Positions 54,681-62,346 of a DNA stretch of 64,000 nt are shown here, piece after piece. The translations under genes and the position numbers were made by a program. Position 1 is the stretch's first letter; every line of letters begins with the position of its first letter. The DNA is from DASSQJ01 sp963773655 (GTDB lineage: Bacteria; Actinomycetota; Actinomycetes; Actinomycetales; Dermatophilaceae): positions 1,550,001 to 1,614,000 of the forward strand of contig CAVZBX010000001.1 in the NCBI GenBank assembly GCA_963773655.1, read 5' to 3'. The notes below the pieces were generated by a model. The model was not told the origin of the DNA. It saw only the letters and a program-made list of their open reading frames with translations, and ran no database searches.

Positions 54681-55056
54681 GAGGTCCTCCCTCGCCCGGC
54701 CGGGCCGAAGAGGAGCCGGGGTGGGTACCAAGAGTCGCAGATCCGCCGGACCCCTCACCGCCGCGCGCGAACCAGCCGTGCATCCAGCATCCGCAATTGC
54801 ACGGCCCTACGAGGTCCGTCTACCAGCCAGTGGAAGTGAGGCAACAGGCGGCGGTATGCAGCGGCTAGCAGCGGCGGCGTGGGTCAGCCTGCTCGTTCGG
54901 TCGATCGATCCCGGGAGCGTCCTCTTCATCACCTGGACATCTGCGCAGTGACGTTCACCGCCACGCGGCGCCCAGGTGCCTGTGAATCGGACTCGGCTCG
55001 AGCGGGAGCCGGCCGGCCCCCTTTGTGAACCTTGAGAAGAGCGCCCAGACTGAAGC
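54681..55056. other. Intergenic stretch with one dispersed repeat copy
   Basis: Upstream regions of the divergent hydrolase and DUF427 genes. Contains ACAGGCGGCGGTATGCAGC at 54844-54862; otherwise no gene or clear signal is visible. Confidence 0.5.
54844..54862. repeat. Dispersed repeat copy 1
   Basis: ACAGGCGGCGGTATGCAGC, identical over 19 bases to 62034-62052. Confidence 0.55.
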
Positions 55057-55830
55057 ATGCCGATCAACCTGGTGCGGCAGTGGTTCCTCGATCTCGCTGA
55101 GCTCCGCTACGCCGCGACCCCGAAGCGACTCCGTGCATACCTCGATGGGCGGAAGGTGCTCGACACCCGCGATGCGCTCCTGGTCTACGAGCCTCGCCGT
55201 GTCGTCCCCTGGTATGCCGTACCGCCTGGAGACCTTCATCTGCACCTGACCGAGCACGATCCGGCCCCCGTGCCCGAGCTGCGGGCACCGGTACTGCCAC
55301 CCCACCGGAACGAGTGGCACACCGTGCCGGGTCGGTCCCTCCATCTGGAGGGCCATGGCGAGGTGGCCTTCCGGCCCAACGAGCCCGAGCTCGGAGGCCG
55401 ACTCGTGCTCCACTGGGATCCGTTCGAATGGCACGAGGAGGACGAGCCCGTCATGGGCCACCCCCACGACCCCTTCAAACGGATCGACGTGCTCCGAAGC
55501 GACCGTCACGTGCGCGTTGAGGTGGGCGGGGTCACCCTCGCCGAGTCCTCCCGGCCGGTCATGCTCATCGAGACCTCGCTGCCGGTGCGGTGGTACCTAC
55601 CGCGCGACGACGTCCGACTGGACCTGCTCGGCCCCTCCGAGACCCATACCGTGTGCGCGTACAAGGGCCTCGCGTCCTACCTCAGCGCCGACGGCGTCCC
55701 GGACGTGGCGTGGTACTACCCCGAGCCGCTGCACGACGCGCTCGGCGTCAAGAACCTCATCTGCTTCTGGCGACCCGCCGCGGTCCACGTCGACGGCATC
55801 CCCGTGGACACCTCGATGCCCGGCGATTGA
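55057..55830 (+). CDS. DUF427-domain protein (two tandem copies)
   Basis: 257 residues. Two DUF427 beta-barrels can be read: RKVLDTRDALLVYEPRRVVPWYAVPPGDLHLHLTEHD in the first half and VGGVTLAESSRPVMLIETSLPVRWYLPRDDVRLDLLGPSETHTVCAYKGLASYLSADG...WYYPEPLHDALGVKNLICFW in the second, which is the better preserved. Function unknown. GAGAAGAG precedes the ATG. Confidence 0.88.
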   Translation: MPINLVRQWFLDLAELRYAATPKRLRAYLDGRKVLDTRDALLVYEPRRVVPWYAVPPGDLHLHLTEHDPAPVPELRAPVLPPHRNEWHTVPGRSLHLEGHGEVAFRPNEPELGGRLVLHWDPFEWHEEDEPVMGHPHDPFKRIDVLRSDRHVRVEVGGVTLAESSRPVMLIETSLPVRWYLPRDDVRLDLLGPSETHTVCAYKGLASYLSADGVPDVAWYYPEPLHDALGVKNLICFWRPAAVHVDGIPVDTSMPGD

Positions 55831-56170
55831 GCCGGCCACCACGGGTGCCCATCCACTCCCCGGCGACGGCCAACTACTTCACGACCAACAGCGCCATCTC
55901 CAGGCGGGCCAACGAAGGCGCCCGAATGCAAGGCGAAGCCACTGTCCGTGGGCACGTCGAAACGCGGCGGTATGCCGCGCATTCACTGGTCGGGCTCGCC
56001 CGCCTGACTCCTCGAGGCATACCACAAGACGCCCACTCGTCAATCCCGGGCTCCAGGAGGGCCCAGCCATTCCCGGCCACCCGGGACCCCGGCCCCTGGA
56101 TGCGGGACAGCGACCCCGCGCAGGCTGTGCCGCAGGACCCGCCCCAGTGGGTCACGACGTAGGAGGCCCA
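55831..56170. other. Intergenic stretch between DUF427 gene and integrase
   Basis: No gene recognised. Holds the palindrome at 55962-55979 and, at its end, TAGGAGG 5 nt before the integrase ATG. Confidence 0.5.
55962..55979. repeat. Short dispersed palindrome after the DUF427 gene
   Basis: ACGCGGCGGTATGCCGCG: six-base arms CGCGGC/GCCGCG around GGTAT; differs by one base from the copy after higA. Confidence 0.5.
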
Positions 56171-56971
56171 ATGCAGTCGAGTCGCTACACCATTGCCGCG
56201 GTGGTGTCCTTGGTTGGTGGCGGTGTCGCCATCGTCGCGCAGTACGCGCTCTCACCGGTGAACGGCGCCGATGCCGGCGCCGCGGACCTTCTGGACCTGC
56301 CGGAGCTCTTGGCCCTGGCCGATGCCATGCCAGAGCACCACCGCGCCCTCACGCTGCTCTGCGGGCTGTGCGGTCTGCGGTTCGGCGAGGCGGTCGCGCT
56401 CCGGCGTCGTGACGTCGACCTCGACCGCGGACTCGTGCACGTTACGAGGACCGCCACGCGAGAGGGCAAGGAGAAGACGACCGGGGCACCGAAGACCGCC
56501 GCCGGGAGCCGTGCCGTCGCCATGCCGAGGCTCGTCGTCGACGCCCTGCGAACCCACCTCGCGGCGCAGCCCGTGACAGGACGTGAGGCGCTCGTGTTCC
56601 CCGGCAAAGACGGCACCCTGCTCGCGCACTCCTCGCTCTACGGGCTCCCCGCCCGCGTCGAGCACCGCAATGGGCGGACCTACCCCAAGGAGGCGTTCGG
56701 GTTCATCCGAGCCCGCGAGGCCATCGGCAAGCCCACCCTCAACTGGCACGACCTCCGCAGGACCGCTGCGACCCTCGGGGCGCAGGCCGGCGCCACCGTC
56801 CGCGAGATGCAGAACCGCCTCGGGCACGCCACCCCGGCGATGGCTCTCTACTACCAGGGCGCAACCGCCGAGCGTGACCGCGTGATCGCCGACCGGCTGC
56901 AGGAGACGATCGAGAAGGCCGCGCTAACTGACACGGTCTCCTCGCTGTCGGGGCGTGCGGGCACGTCCTGA
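56171..56971 (+). CDS. Tyrosine recombinase catalytic domain with foreign N-terminus (probable integrase remnant)
   Basis: 266 residues. From about residue 37 it is a phage/ICE integrase catalytic domain with the full set: Arg in CGLRFGEAVAL, Lys in GAPKTAAGSR, HDLRR near 195, LGHATPAMALYY with His and the Tyr nucleophile. The SAM-like core-binding and arm-binding domains are missing. Instead the first 34 residues (SSRYTIAAVVSLVGGGVAIVAQYAL) form a hydrophobic helix like the start of a membrane protein, so a deletion seems to have fused two genes. Activity without DNA-binding domains is unlikely. Confidence 0.8.
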   Translation: MQSSRYTIAAVVSLVGGGVAIVAQYALSPVNGADAGAADLLDLPELLALADAMPEHHRALTLLCGLCGLRFGEAVALRRRDVDLDRGLVHVTRTATREGKEKTTGAPKTAAGSRAVAMPRLVVDALRTHLAAQPVTGREALVFPGKDGTLLAHSSLYGLPARVEHRNGRTYPKEAFGFIRAREAIGKPTLNWHDLRRTAATLGAQAGATVREMQNRLGHATPAMALYYQGATAERDRVIADRLQETIEKAALTDTVSSLSGRAGTS

Positions 56972-57031
56972 GTCGGGACAACATCCCCGTGCTTCGGCGA
57001 CCCGGATAGGGGGACGTCGACGATTGGCGGG

Positions 57032-57499
57032 TCAGCGTTCCCAGGGTGGTCGCCACTGCCTCGCCGTGCGGCGGTCCAGGGCTGCGACCAGCTCGGCTAC
57101 GGCGGGGGTGAGCGTGGGCAGGTCGCGGTCGTAGATGCGCCCGGTATCGAGGCGGCGGGTGAGGTCCGCGAGGACCTCGACGAACTCGTCGACGCTGCCG
57201 GGCAGCACCGGGACCGGGACTTCTGTGGTGTGGTGCTGGACCACCGTGACGGTCTTGACGGTCTCGACGACCCGGTCCTTGACCTCGACCGCGGCCAGGC
57301 CGCTGGCGGCCGCGCGGCGCTGTTCCCAGGCCCGGTGACGGCAGGCGGGCGAGCACCATTTCGGCACCCTCCCCCGCGCCGGAACGGCCACGTCCTGGCC
57401 GCACCAGCCGCAGGCGACGCTCTGTCCCGCAGCGCGGGGGAACGACCGTCCCCCGGGGCCGGCCGGCCCTTTGTCAGTTGTGTCTGGTCGGTCGCTCAT
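57032..57499 (-). CDS. Zinc-finger-like protein, paralogue A
   Basis: 155 residues. A CX2C-X15-CX3C motif (ACGWCGQDVAVPARGRVPKW, then CSPACRHRAWEQRRAAASG) suggests one zinc site followed by a basic helix, then an acidic helical tail. The same motif with about 60 percent identity is in the divergent neighbour. Function unknown; DNA or RNA binding is possible. GGAGG lies 6 nt before the ATG. The intergene of 137 bp has TATCGT boxes facing both ways. Confidence 0.75.
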   Translation of the reverse strand: MSDRPDTTDKGPAGPGGRSFPRAAGQSVACGWCGQDVAVPARGRVPKWCSPACRHRAWEQRRAAASGLAAVEVKDRVVETVKTVTVVQHHTTEVPVPVLPGSVDEFVEVLADLTRRLDTGRIYDRDLPTLTPAVAELVAALDRRTARQWRPPWER

Positions 57500-57636
57500 G
57501 GCCACCTCCCCTGGTCGGCCGTCGCCGGGCGTTGTCGTCACAACGATAGGACACTCACCGGGGGTGCAAGAGGTGTGTGGAATTCGTCGTGACAGGTTTA
57601 TCGTGGGTCAGTGCCGAGGAGAGGGGGGAGCGGCTG

Positions 57637-58023
57637 ATGGTCACGGGAGCGCAGGGTCCGGGCCGCCGGTTGGCGGGGCAGGTGCTCGCGTGTGGGTGGT
57701 GCGGGCAGCAGGTCACGGTGAAGGCGCGGGGGCCGGTGCCGAAGTGGTGCTCGGCGTCGTGTCGGCAACGGGCGTGGGAGGCATCCCGGGCCGCGGCCTC
57801 GGGAGAGGCCGCGGTGCGGGTGGTCGACCGGGAGGTGCTCGTGGTCCCCGCGGACGCGGCCGGGTGGGTCGAGCACCTGGGCCTGCTCGCCCGTCAGCTC
57901 CGGCAGGGACCCGCTGTGGTTGCCGACCACGACCTGGACGCTGTCGCTGACGCGCTCGAGATGGTCAGCGACGCACTGGCCGAGCGGGTGCAGTGGCGCG
58001 GCCGGTTCCAACCCTGGGAGTAG
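57637..58023 (+). CDS. Zinc-finger-like protein, paralogue B
   Basis: 128 residues. ACGWCGQQVTVKARGPVPKW, then CSASCRQRAWEASRAAASG repeats the cysteine pattern of paralogue A, again followed by a region ending in REVLVV and an acidic helical tail. GGGGAG lies 6 nt before the ATG; a longer in-frame start at 57577 is less likely. Divergent duplication is inferred from the shared motif and back-to-back order. Confidence 0.73.
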   Translation: MVTGAQGPGRRLAGQVLACGWCGQQVTVKARGPVPKWCSASCRQRAWEASRAAASGEAAVRVVDREVLVVPADAAGWVEHLGLLARQLRQGPAVVADHDLDAVADALEMVSDALAERVQWRGRFQPWE

Positions 58024-58030
58024 GGACGCC

Positions 58031-58065
58031 ATATGCGGCGGCCCAGCCGGTCGACAGGCGGCGGT
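58031..58065. repeat. Dispersed repeat copy 2
   Basis: Begins ATATGCGGCG and ends GGTCGACAGGCGGCGGT; same spacing as the copy at 62011, with the last 17 bases identical. It starts 8 bp after the stop of zinc-finger gene B. Confidence 0.55.
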
Positions 58066-58202
58066 TAGACGCCAGTCGGCGTCGTCCGCACATGCCGATG
58101 AGCGCTCGGCATAGGCGATCCCGCCCGTGCAGGTTACAGAGTCCACCGCCCATGGGTGACAGGCGGCAACAAGCCGCCGCTCGGCGGGCTACGCGGCGCG
58201 AC

Positions 58203-58622
58203 CTAGCTGTAGGGGTCGGTGACCTCGCACAGCCGGACCAGCGCCTCGCGCAGCCGCTCCGTGAGCTCGGGTCCGAGGTGAGCGGTCCACTCGCCCTCTA
58301 CCCCGATGACGACCTCCATCGCCCGCTGCGCCGCCTCACGCCCCCGGGCGGACAGCCGGATGAGACGCGCGCGACCGTCATCGGGGTCGGGCACCCGCTC
58401 CACGAGACCCTCCCGCTCCAAGGCGGCGACCAGGAGGCTCGCCGTCTGCTTGGTGACTCCTGCGCGGTCCGCGAGCTCGGTCAGCCGGGTGCCGTCCTCG
58501 GCGATGCGCTGCGCGAGGCGCGCCTGCGCGACCGTGACGTCGTAGCCGGCGTCGCGCATCGCATGCCGAACCCGCTCGTCCATCGCTCGGTAGGAGACGA
58601 ACATCAGCGTGGCGAGATCCAT
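58203..58622 (-). CDS. MarR-family transcriptional regulator
   Basis: 139 residues. Winged helix-turn-helix: RLTELADRAGVTKQTASLLVAALEREGLVERVPDPDDGRARLIRLSARG near residue 45. It diverges from an O-methyltransferase operon and two operator-like repeats lie between, so it probably represses both. ATG taken with GGGGAG just upstream; ATG codons at 58637 and 58649 are in frame. Confidence 0.9.
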   Translation of the reverse strand: MDLATLMFVSYRAMDERVRHAMRDAGYDVTVAQARLAQRIAEDGTRLTELADRAGVTKQTASLLVAALEREGLVERVPDPDDGRARLIRLSARGREAAQRAMEVVIGVEGEWTAHLGPELTERLREALVRLCEVTDPYS

Positions 58623-58639
58623 CGCTCCCCTTGACATAG

Positions 58640-58674
58640 TCAGTGTCACTGACGAATATGATCAGTATCGCTGA
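58640..58674. promoter_or_regulatory. Two operator repeats between marR-like and methyltransferase genes
   Basis: TCAGTGTCACTGA at 58640-58652 (perfect six-base arms) and TCAGTATCGCTGA at 58662-58674, both followed by CGA; centres are 22 bp apart, about two helical turns. Probable MarR-protein sites. Confidence 0.65.
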
Positions 58675-58693
58675 CGATTCTAGGGGGCGTGCC

Positions 58694-59776
58694 ATGACCA
58701 GACTTCCTCCCGTCCGGGTTGCGCGCGCGGCCTCGACCGTCCGCACCACGGTCCAGGGGCTCACCCGGCGGATGGTGCCGCCACCGGTCGGCGTGCTCGA
58801 GATGGTGTCCGGGCTGATCGAGGCCAACACGCTCTACGCCGTCGCGCGGCTCGGCGTGGCCGACGTCCTCGCCGGCGGCCCACGCACCGCCACGGAGGTG
58901 GCCGCCGAGCTGGGCACCCACCCCGACGCGACCTACCGGCTGCTCCGGGCCGCCGCCGGCTCCGGCCTGCTGCGCCAGGACGGCGACCGGTTCGCGCTCG
59001 CCACCCTCGGGCGTACGCTCCGGTCCGACGACCCTGACTCGATGCGGGCTGTCGTGCTGATGATCGGCGACCCGCGCTACCAGTCGGTGTGGAGCCGGCT
59101 GCCTGAGTCCGTCACCACCGGCGAGGCCCAGGCCGAGGCCGTGCACGGCGTGTCGATGTGGGGCCTGCTGGACCGCGACTCCGACTACGCCGCCACCTTC
59201 AACGAGGCGATGTCGCGACTCACCGCGCTCGACTGGCCGACGGTCGCCGCGGCCTACGACTTCACGCCGTTCCGGCGGATCGTCGACGTCGGCGGCGGCC
59301 GAGGCCAGCTCCTCGCGTCCATGCTCGCCGTCGCCCCGGGCGCCGAGGGCGTGCTGCTGGAGCAGGAGTCGCTGCTGCCCGGCGCGAAGGAGCGGCTGGG
59401 AGAGGCCGGGGTGCTGGCCCGATGCCGCCTCGAGGGCGGCTCCTTCTTCGACCGGGTGCCGAAGGACGGCGACCTCTACGTGCTGCGGCGCGTCCTCCAC
59501 GACTTCGACGACGACCGGGCCCTCGCGCTCCTGGGCACCCTCCGCCGCGACATGCCCGACGACGCGACGCTGCTGCTCCTGGAGAGCGTCGTCCCCCCGG
59601 GCGGAGGCCCCGACTTCGTCAAGACCCTCGACCTCGACATGCTGCTCTTCGTGGGTGGCCGCGAGCGCACCGAGCACGAGTACGCGGCCCTGCTGGGCCG
59701 CGCCGGGTTCGAGCCGACACGCGTGGTGCCGACCATCTCGCCGATCTCGCTCGTCGAGGCCAGGCCGGCGGGCTGA
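58694..59776 (+). CDS. SAM-dependent O-methyltransferase (methyltransferase_2 type)
   Basis: 360 residues. N-terminal winged-helix dimerisation domain (LEMVSGLIEANTLYAVARLGVADVLAGGPRTATEVAAELGTHPDATYRLLRAA), then the SAM site RIVDVGGGRGQLLASML near residue 197 and RRVLHDFDDDRALALL near 275 with the His/Asp acid-base pair. These methylate hydroxyl groups of aromatic natural products such as polyketides. Expression is likely controlled by the divergent MarR protein. Confidence 0.92.
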   Translation: MTRLPPVRVARAASTVRTTVQGLTRRMVPPPVGVLEMVSGLIEANTLYAVARLGVADVLAGGPRTATEVAAELGTHPDATYRLLRAAAGSGLLRQDGDRFALATLGRTLRSDDPDSMRAVVLMIGDPRYQSVWSRLPESVTTGEAQAEAVHGVSMWGLLDRDSDYAATFNEAMSRLTALDWPTVAAAYDFTPFRRIVDVGGGRGQLLASMLAVAPGAEGVLLEQESLLPGAKERLGEAGVLARCRLEGGSFFDRVPKDGDLYVLRRVLHDFDDDRALALLGTLRRDMPDDATLLLLESVVPPGGGPDFVKTLDLDMLLFVGGRERTEHEYAALLGRAGFEPTRVVPTISPISLVEARPAG

Positions 59777-59777
59777 G

Positions 59778-60176
59778 ATGGACGTCCTCGCACAGGTCTG
59801 CACCGCCGTGGCGGCGGTCGTCCTGATCGCGGTCTTCCCGCTCGAGGCGTTCCTCGTCGACCGACCGTGGGTGCAGCGCTTCCTGGGCATCGAGCCGCAC
59901 GGCATCGCCCATGTCCACCTGTGGTCGTTCTGCATCGGCGCGCGCAACGCGCTCGCCGGCATCGGCGGCCTGGTCGGCCTGTGGATCGTCAACCGCGGCG
60001 ACGAGACCGTCGGCACCGCCGTGGTCGTCACCGCACTCGCCTACATGCTGCTCTCGTCGCTCGCCATGGGCGTCGCCGACCTGCTCGGCTACTGGCGTCC
60101 CCGCGGCGGCAGCGTGCGCGGGACGGTGGCGTCGTCCGCCCTCCCGGCCGTGGCGCTCATCACGCTGGCGCTCTAG
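59778..60176 (+). CDS. DUF1304 membrane protein
   Basis: 132 residues, four hydrophobic helices: VCTAVAAVVLIAVFPLEAFLVDRPWVQRFLGI and WSFCIGARNALAGIGGLVGLWIV match DUF1304 (PLEAFL...W.....F). Function unknown. Its ATG follows the methyltransferase stop by one base (TGAGATG), so the two are co-translated. Confidence 0.88.
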   Translation: MDVLAQVCTAVAAVVLIAVFPLEAFLVDRPWVQRFLGIEPHGIAHVHLWSFCIGARNALAGIGGLVGLWIVNRGDETVGTAVVVTALAYMLLSSLAMGVADLLGYWRPRGGSVRGTVASSALPAVALITLAL

Positions 60177-60289
60177 GTCCGCGTCCAGCCAGACCTGGCC
60201 CTCCCAGATGTCTCTTAGTAGCCACGAGTCGTGCGTCGCTTCGCCGCTTGATGGGGTCCCGTGAGCTACCGGATCTGCGGCGCGGTGAG

Positions 60290-60478
60290 TCAGTCGACCC
60301 GCTCCACATCGACGACCGAGATGACGTAGACCAGCTCAGGATCCCCAAGGTCGACCTCGAGAACTGTTCCGTCATCACGGCGCTCAACCGAGAAGGTAGC
60401 CCTGCGACTAGCGACTTGACCGCGGGCGAGTCCCGCAACGAGGTCCTCGACGAGTGCGTGCCGTTCGTCGTCAGCCAT
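60290..60478 (-). CDS. Small acidic protein of unknown function
   Basis: 62 residues: ADDERHALVEDLVAGLARGQVASRRATFSVERRDDGTVLEVDLGDPELVYVISVVDVERV. A helix followed by a beta hairpin is suggested; no family recognised. The third-position bias is normal, and a TAACCT box stands 6 nt before the ATG as for other leaderless genes here, which supports it being real. Confidence 0.65.
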   Translation of the reverse strand: MADDERHALVEDLVAGLARGQVASRRATFSVERRDDGTVLEVDLGDPELVYVISVVDVERVD

Positions 60479-60484
60479 GGCGGC

Positions 60485-60490
60485 AGGTTA
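60485..60490 (-). promoter_or_regulatory. -10 box of the 62-residue protein gene (leaderless)
   Basis: TAACCT on the minus strand, 6 nt before the ATG. Confidence 0.5.
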
Positions 60491-60653
60491 GACGACCCAC
60501 CGCACTCTCATGCGGCACAGAGTGCGAGGGGTCTTCGGTGCCCGGTCGAGTGTCACTCACTCCGAGTGGTGGGTGAGCCGCAGGTGACGATGGCGCGTAC
60601 GCGGCGGCCTTGAGAGGGCCGCAGCTGTGGGACGACCAACATCCGATCCGGTC

Positions 60654-60659
60654 TAGGTT
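60654..60659 (+). promoter_or_regulatory. -10 box of the GNAT gene (leaderless)
   Basis: TAGGTT, 6 nt before the ATG. Confidence 0.55.
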
Positions 60660-60665
60660 GCCACC

Positions 60666-61253
60666 ATGTCCGATCTCACGATCAAGTCGCTCACCTCGGA
60701 GACGTTCCACGACTTCGCCGCTCTCGTCGAGCGCAACAAGGGCATGTTCGCCAACTGCTGGTGCACGTGGTTCCACCCGGATGACCGCGACCCGGACAGC
60801 ACCGCCGAGGACAACCGGGCGTTCAAGAAGCGCCGCGTGGAAGAGGGGATCGCGCACGCGGCGCTGGTCTACGACGGCGACCTCGCCATCGCCTGGGCGG
60901 AGTACGGCACACCCGAGGAGCTACCCGGCATCCACCACCGCAAGGAGTACCTCGCCACTGCCAAGCGACTGCCCGACTACCGGATCACCTGCATCCAGGT
61001 CGAGAAGGCCCACCGCGGCAAGGGCTTGGCGTCGGTCGCTCTGCGCGGGGCCGTGGACCTCATCGCGCAGGCGGGCGGCGGCGTGGTCGAGGGCTACCCC
61101 CACGACACCGGCGGGGTACGGAAGAAGAACTCGTCGTTCCTCTACAACGGCACCCGCACGATGTACGAGCGCGAAGGCTTCACCTACGACCGCCCCAAGG
61201 GCCAGGGCAACTGCGTAATGGTGCGCAAGGTGGCCCCGAGCCTGCGTGGCTGA
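60666..61253 (+). CDS. GNAT-family N-acetyltransferase
   Basis: 195 residues. The acetyl-CoA loop is ITCIQVEKAHRGKGLASVALRGAVDLIAQAGGG near residue 100, preceded by a Cys/Trp-rich segment NCWCTWFHPDD that is common in one GNAT subgroup. A C-terminal block MYEREGFTYDRPKG completes the fold. Substrate unknown. Confidence 0.9.
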   Translation: MSDLTIKSLTSETFHDFAALVERNKGMFANCWCTWFHPDDRDPDSTAEDNRAFKKRRVEEGIAHAALVYDGDLAIAWAEYGTPEELPGIHHRKEYLATAKRLPDYRITCIQVEKAHRGKGLASVALRGAVDLIAQAGGGVVEGYPHDTGGVRKKNSSFLYNGTRTMYEREGFTYDRPKGQGNCVMVRKVAPSLRG

Positions 61254-61371
61254 GGCGAAGCTCCCGATCCTCTGACTCTGCGCGAAACACCCTGTCATGC
61301 CGCGGGTAGTGGACTTGGCGACCATGCCGATGAGGGGGCTGGCCCGGAGCCGCGCGTGAGATGTTTGCACC

Positions 61372-61958
61372 ATGAACCCGCGTGCGGATAGAGGGGCAGC
61401 GCTTCGCGTCTATCGCCCGGAGGTTCCCGAGGGTTACGAGTGGGCGCAGCCCGTCAACAGTGCCGACTTCGAGGCGTTTCGTGGGGTGCCCGGGGACGAC
61501 GAGCCTGACTGGTCTATCCCGGAGATGACCCTGCTGGTCACGGATGAGCGGGGGAAGGCTCAGAGTTTTGCTCATCTGCCGTGGCTAGGGAGCCACGTGC
61601 TGGTCCTTCGCGATGAGGCGATCGAGGCGATCGGTCCCCTGGTGGCGCCGCACGGGCAGGTACTGCCTCTTCGAGCCAGCGGTGCCCGCCTCGCGGTGTT
61701 CCGGCCCCCTCTACTCGCCGGAGCCCTGGATGAGCCGGCTTCTGAGGTTGTCCGCTTCAGCAGCGGGCACATCATGGACCTGCGCGTTCCGGTCTTCCGG
61801 CCGTCGGTTGTGGCCTCCGCAAGCGCGTTCGTGCTCGCCGAGATGCCGCGAGGCAGCATGTACCTTTCGGGGAACTCGTCGACGCCATCTTGGCCACCGG
61901 GTTCTCGTCGGGTACGGACTTCCGGCTCGTCTTCGAAGCCTCTGACCCTGTCGACTGA
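61372..61958 (+). pseudogene. Immunity-protein-like gene (DUF1629/Imm11 type), one frameshift
   Basis: The frame opens ALRVYRPEVPEGYEWAQPV and runs through GPLVAPHGQVLPL...FRPPLLAGALDE to AEMPRGSMY. In the frame that begins at 61860 the expected end is found: VPFGELVDAILATGFSSGTDFRLVF, stop at 61956-61958. The pattern FxxP...SG...V...ATGFxGxxFxLVF resembles Imm11-type proteins. Loss of one GTAC unit near 61862 would explain the shift. If unrepaired the product is read to 61998 with an altered tail. Confidence 0.6.
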
Positions 61959-62346
61959 GTCTCGTAGACCCGTTAGGAGCGAGCGCTCATCAGCGTGAGG
62001 CGTTTACCGGATATGCCGCGTTGCGGGCGGTCGACAGGCGGCGGTATGCAGCAGCTTCAAGCACGCGCTGGGCGGCATCAGCGAAGGTTCTACGGCTGCC
62101 AGGAACTCCGTGTGTGGGCAGACATGCCATCGGCCGGCATCCCTGGCGCGAGGGCCGTCGGGTGGGTCGGGGCGAACCTTCGGTCGTGGGCCGCGACCGG
62201 AGCCCAGTGGGCGGACAATACGTCCATGAGCGGATGGCCCGGGGCGGGGAGGATGCTGTTGGGCGACCCTCAGCCGGGGGGGTCTGGTGCCGGTACGCAC
62301 CCCGTTCGAAGAGGCTCCTACGGTATGCCGCCCCACCGACAGGGGG
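61959..62346. other. Intergenic stretch with dispersed repeat copy
   Basis: No gene recognised. Contains the repeat at 62011-62052 and, just downstream of the GH81 stop, CTACGGTATGCCGCC, a partial match to the short palindromes. Confidence 0.5.
62011..62052. repeat. Dispersed repeat copy 3
   Basis: Begins ATATGCCGCG, contains GGTCGACAGGCGGCGGT (identical to copy 2) and ends GGTATGCAGC (as in copy 1), so it joins the other two. Confidence 0.55.

Noticed and set aside
55355..56170. Long frame leading into the integrase gene as an N-terminal extension
   Set aside because: It is the complement or shifted frame of the DUF427 gene and an intergenic stretch; a TAGGAGG site marks the ATG at 56171.
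45758..60491. GTTAGAC at 45758, 58064 and 60488 as possible integron attC core sites
   Set aside because: One is a stop codon context, one is explained as a leaderless -10 box on the minus strand, no matching inverse core sites are spaced as in attC, and the recombinase lacks integron-integrase features.
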